Assembly (NCBI GenBank): GCA_963779835.1
Contig: CAVZZT010000013.1
Coordinates: 62,001 to 126,000 of the forward strand
Length of the DNA stretch: 64,000 nt
Direction: 5' to 3'
From: Christiangramia sp963779835
GTDB lineage: Bacteria > Bacteroidota > Bacteroidia > Flavobacteriales > Flavobacteriaceae
Shown: piece by piece, positions 62,017 to 64,000 of the stretch
Numbering within the stretch: position 1 is the stretch's first letter
Layout: each line of letters begins with the position of its first letter
Translations under genes and position numbers: made by a program
The notes under the pieces: model-generated
Databases searched by the model: none
What the model was told of the DNA's origin: nothing
What the model saw: the letters and a program-made list of their open reading frames with translations, nothing else

Positions 62017-64000
62017 TTAACTAATATAGTTCCATATGGTTTTATTCTTTACTAGTCGGGCATAGGCATTTTTTACCATTGTATTCTTCTCTTGTGAAAG
62101 ATTTGGATCCTCTTTCAATAGTTTTGTGGCATAATGTCTAGCAGATTGAAGAATAGAATTGTCTTTTACAATGTCGGCTATTTTAAGGTTGAGAACTCCG
62201 CTTTGCTGGGTTCCCATTAAATCTCCGGGGCCTCGTAATTTTAGGTCAACTTCAGCAATTTCAAAACCATCATTAGTAGAGGTCATAGTCTCCAGCCGGG
62301 TTTTACTATCATTGGAAAGTTTATGGCTAGTCATTAATATGCAATAGCTCTGTTCCGCACCACGGCCTACGCGCCCACGTAACTGGTGAAGCTGAGACAA
62401 GCCAAATCTTTCAGCACTTTCAATAATCATTACACTCGCGTTAGGAACGTTTACTCCAACTTCGATAACGGTTGTGGCAACCATAATTTGCGTTTCAGCT
62501 CTTACAAATCGATCCATTTCATAATCCTTATCGGCCGGCTTCATTTGTCCGTGGACGATTGAGATCTGATAATCAGGAAATTCCCGGGCAATACTTTCGT
62601 AGCCATCCATCAGGTCTTTATAATCCATTTTTTCAGATTCCTGAATAAGAGGATAAACTACATAAACCTGTCTTCCTTTTTGGATTTCTTCATGAATAAA
62701 TCGGAAAACTTTCAGGCGATTACTATCATAGCGGTGGACTGTTTTTACAGGTTTTCTGCCTGGCGGAAGTTCATCTATAACAGAAATATCCAGATCGCCA
62801 TATAGACTCATCGCCAGTGTTCTCGGGATAGGTGTGGCGGTCATCACAAGAACATGAGGCGGAATATGATTTTTCTTCCAAAGTTTGGCCCGTTGAGCCA
62901 CACCAAAACGATGTTGTTCGTCAATAACAGCCAGGCCAAGATTATTAAATTTCACCTTGTCTTCTAAAAGCGCATGTGTTCCAATCAAAATATCTATTTC
63001 CCCATTTTCCAATTTCTCATGGATCTCTCTTCTCTTAGACGTTTTGGTGGAGCCCGTCAAGAGGTAAATACTCACATCCAGTTCTTCGCATAATTCCATA
63101 AGGCCATTATAGTGCTGGATAGAAAGGATCTCGGTTGGAGCCATTATACAGGCCTGAAAACCATTGTCCAAAGCAATCAACATAGACATAAGTGCTACAA
63201 TGGTTTTACCGGAACCTACATCTCCCTGTAACAATCTGTTCATTTGAGCTCCGCTTCCCATATCTCCGCGAATTTCCTTGATCACTCTTTTCTGTGCATT
63301 AGTGAGATCAAAAGGTAGATGATCTTGATAGAAATCATTGAAATGAGCTCCTATAGATTCAAAGTTGAAACCTTTAATTTTTTGCTTATGAAGCATGTTT
63401 TTTCTTATCAGCTGTAGCTGAATAAAAAAGAGTTCTTCAAACTTTAACCTGAACTGGGCTTTAGCTAATAATTCCTGACTTTTTGGAAAGTGGATATTGA
63501 AAAGCGCTTCCGCTTTGGGGATCAATTTCAGTTCATTAATAAGGTCAGCATTTAAGCTTTCGGAAAATTTTAAACCGGTTTGCTGCAAGACTTCCTGCAT
63601 CAGCTTCATAATTACCCTGTTGGTAATTCCTTTTTTCACCAGCATTTCGGTAGAAGGATAAACAGGCTGCATGGCGGTACGTAGATTTTTTTTGTAATCT
63701 GCTACCAGCTCAAGTTCCGGGTGCGGCATACTAAAAACCCCATTATACCAGTTGGTCTTTCCGAAAATAACATAAGGCGTATTGATCTTTAGATTTTCTC
63801 TAATCCACTTATGCCCTCTAAACCAGACAAGCTCCATTTTTCCGGTATCATCAACAAAATCAGCAACGAGCCGTTTTCCTCGTTTTTGCTCTACAGTCTT
63901 CATATGAACGATCTTTCCAACGATCTGAACTTCAGAAGAATTTCTTTGCAATTGATTGATCTTATAAAATCCGGTTTTATCGATATACCGATTCGGAAAG
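62017..64000 (-). CDS. recG: ATP-dependent DNA helicase RecG, 5' end missing
   Basis: Replication-fork and recombination helicase; 660 residues are in the window and the frame is still open at base 64000, with RYIDKTGFYKINQ just inside, so the start lies outside. Wedge/OB domain (VGKIVHMKTVEQKRGKRL), motif I GDVGSGKTIVALM, DEQH box (VIDEQHRFGVAQRAKL), motif III TATPIPRTLAM, motif VI QLRGRVGRG, and C-terminal RSARHYATKLLKEDP-like region (SARHYATKLLKEDPNL). Typical length about 700. The internal TTG at 63951 is not a start. Confidence 0.97.
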   Translation of the reverse strand, partial: FPNRYIDKTGFYKINQLQRNSSEVQIVGKIVHMKTVEQKRGKRLVADFVDDTGKMELVWFRGHKWIRENLKINTPYVIFGKTNWYNGVFSMPHPELELVADYKKNLRTAMQPVYPSTEMLVKKGITNRVIMKLMQEVLQQTGLKFSESLNADLINELKLIPKAEALFNIHFPKSQELLAKAQFRLKFEELFFIQLQLIRKNMLHKQKIKGFNFESIGAHFNDFYQDHLPFDLTNAQKRVIKEIRGDMGSGAQMNRLLQGDVGSGKTIVALMSMLIALDNGFQACIMAPTEILSIQHYNGLMELCEELDVSIYLLTGSTKTSKRREIHEKLENGEIDILIGTHALLEDKVKFNNLGLAVIDEQHRFGVAQRAKLWKKNHIPPHVLVMTATPIPRTLAMSLYGDLDISVIDELPPGRKPVKTVHRYDSNRLKVFRFIHEEIQKGRQVYVVYPLIQESEKMDYKDLMDGYESIAREFPDYQISIVHGQMKPADKDYEMDRFVRAETQIMVATTVIEVGVNVPNASVMIIESAERFGLSQLHQLRGRVGRGAEQSYCILMTSHKLSNDSKTRLETMTSTNDGFEIAEVDLKLRGPGDLMGTQQSGVLNLKIADIVKDNSILQSARHYATKLLKEDPNLSQEKNTMVKNAYARLVKNKTIWNYIS

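Overview
The window looks like chromosome of a marine-type flavobacterium (phylum Bacteroidota, family Flavobacteriaceae, plausibly near Gramella/Christiangramia; the genus is inference). Supporting signs are AT-rich DNA, Bacteroidota promoters (TAnnTTTG at -7) placed 16-20 bases before start codons, almost no Shine-Dalgarno sequences except a near-perfect one before rpsU, and many Bacteroidota families (DUF2851, DUF4369, DUF3467, SprB-type repeat, Bacteroidota OmpA C-terminus).

Layout. 1-11.8 kb (+): end of an ABC permease gene, a cystathionine beta-synthase/cysteine synthase-type enzyme, two large paralogous AGCS symporters with unusual periplasmic additions, and between them an SGNH lipoprotein, a DUF2851 protein, a PspC-like protein and a K+ channel; then an HhH protein and an acyl-CoA dehydrogenase whose 3' end is duplicated downstream. 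11.9-14.6 kb (-): APC permease and metallo-beta-lactamase-fold enzyme. 14.7-30.8 kb (+): the translation/transcription core: rpsU, xerC, hpf, tRNA-Thr-Tyr-Gly-Thr, tuf, tRNA-Trp, secE, nusG, rplKAJL, rpoB, rpoC, then DinB-like and DUF3467 genes. The tRNA-tuf order matches the E. coli tufB operon. 30.9-34.1 kb (-): a third AGCS symporter and prfC. 34.3-37.8 kb (+): an OmpA-domain secreted protein, idi, a queD-like gene, a bcp-type peroxiredoxin and a second identical tRNA-Thr(UGU). 37.8-44.9 kb (-): mqo, a DUF4369 lipoprotein, a DUF819 protein, and a tight five-gene operon (SPFH, PH-like, alpha/beta hydrolase, 56-aa ribbon-helix-helix, HAD). 45-64 kb, mixed: S1/P1 nuclease, AlkB-like and DoxX-like genes, hybrid histidine kinase, htpG, TetR plus UbiB-family kinase, fabH-like, fasciclin, DUF4136, pheT, a TPR protein and recG (running off the end).

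The most striking irregularity is that six conserved genes (rpoC, an AGCS symporter, prfC, a PH-like protein, an AlkB-like protein, a UbiB-family kinase), and perhaps a seventh small one, are each broken by a one- or two-base insertion between 26.5 and 54.3 kb. Because rpoC is essential, assembly or sequencing indels are the likeliest cause. I found no phage, insertion sequence, CRISPR array, restriction system or recognised defence island. The best candidates for undescribed biology are the AGCS fusion transporters, the SPFH-PH-hydrolase-RHH-HAD operon, the tRNA-Gly 3'-half mimic, and several RNA hairpins in the core operon.
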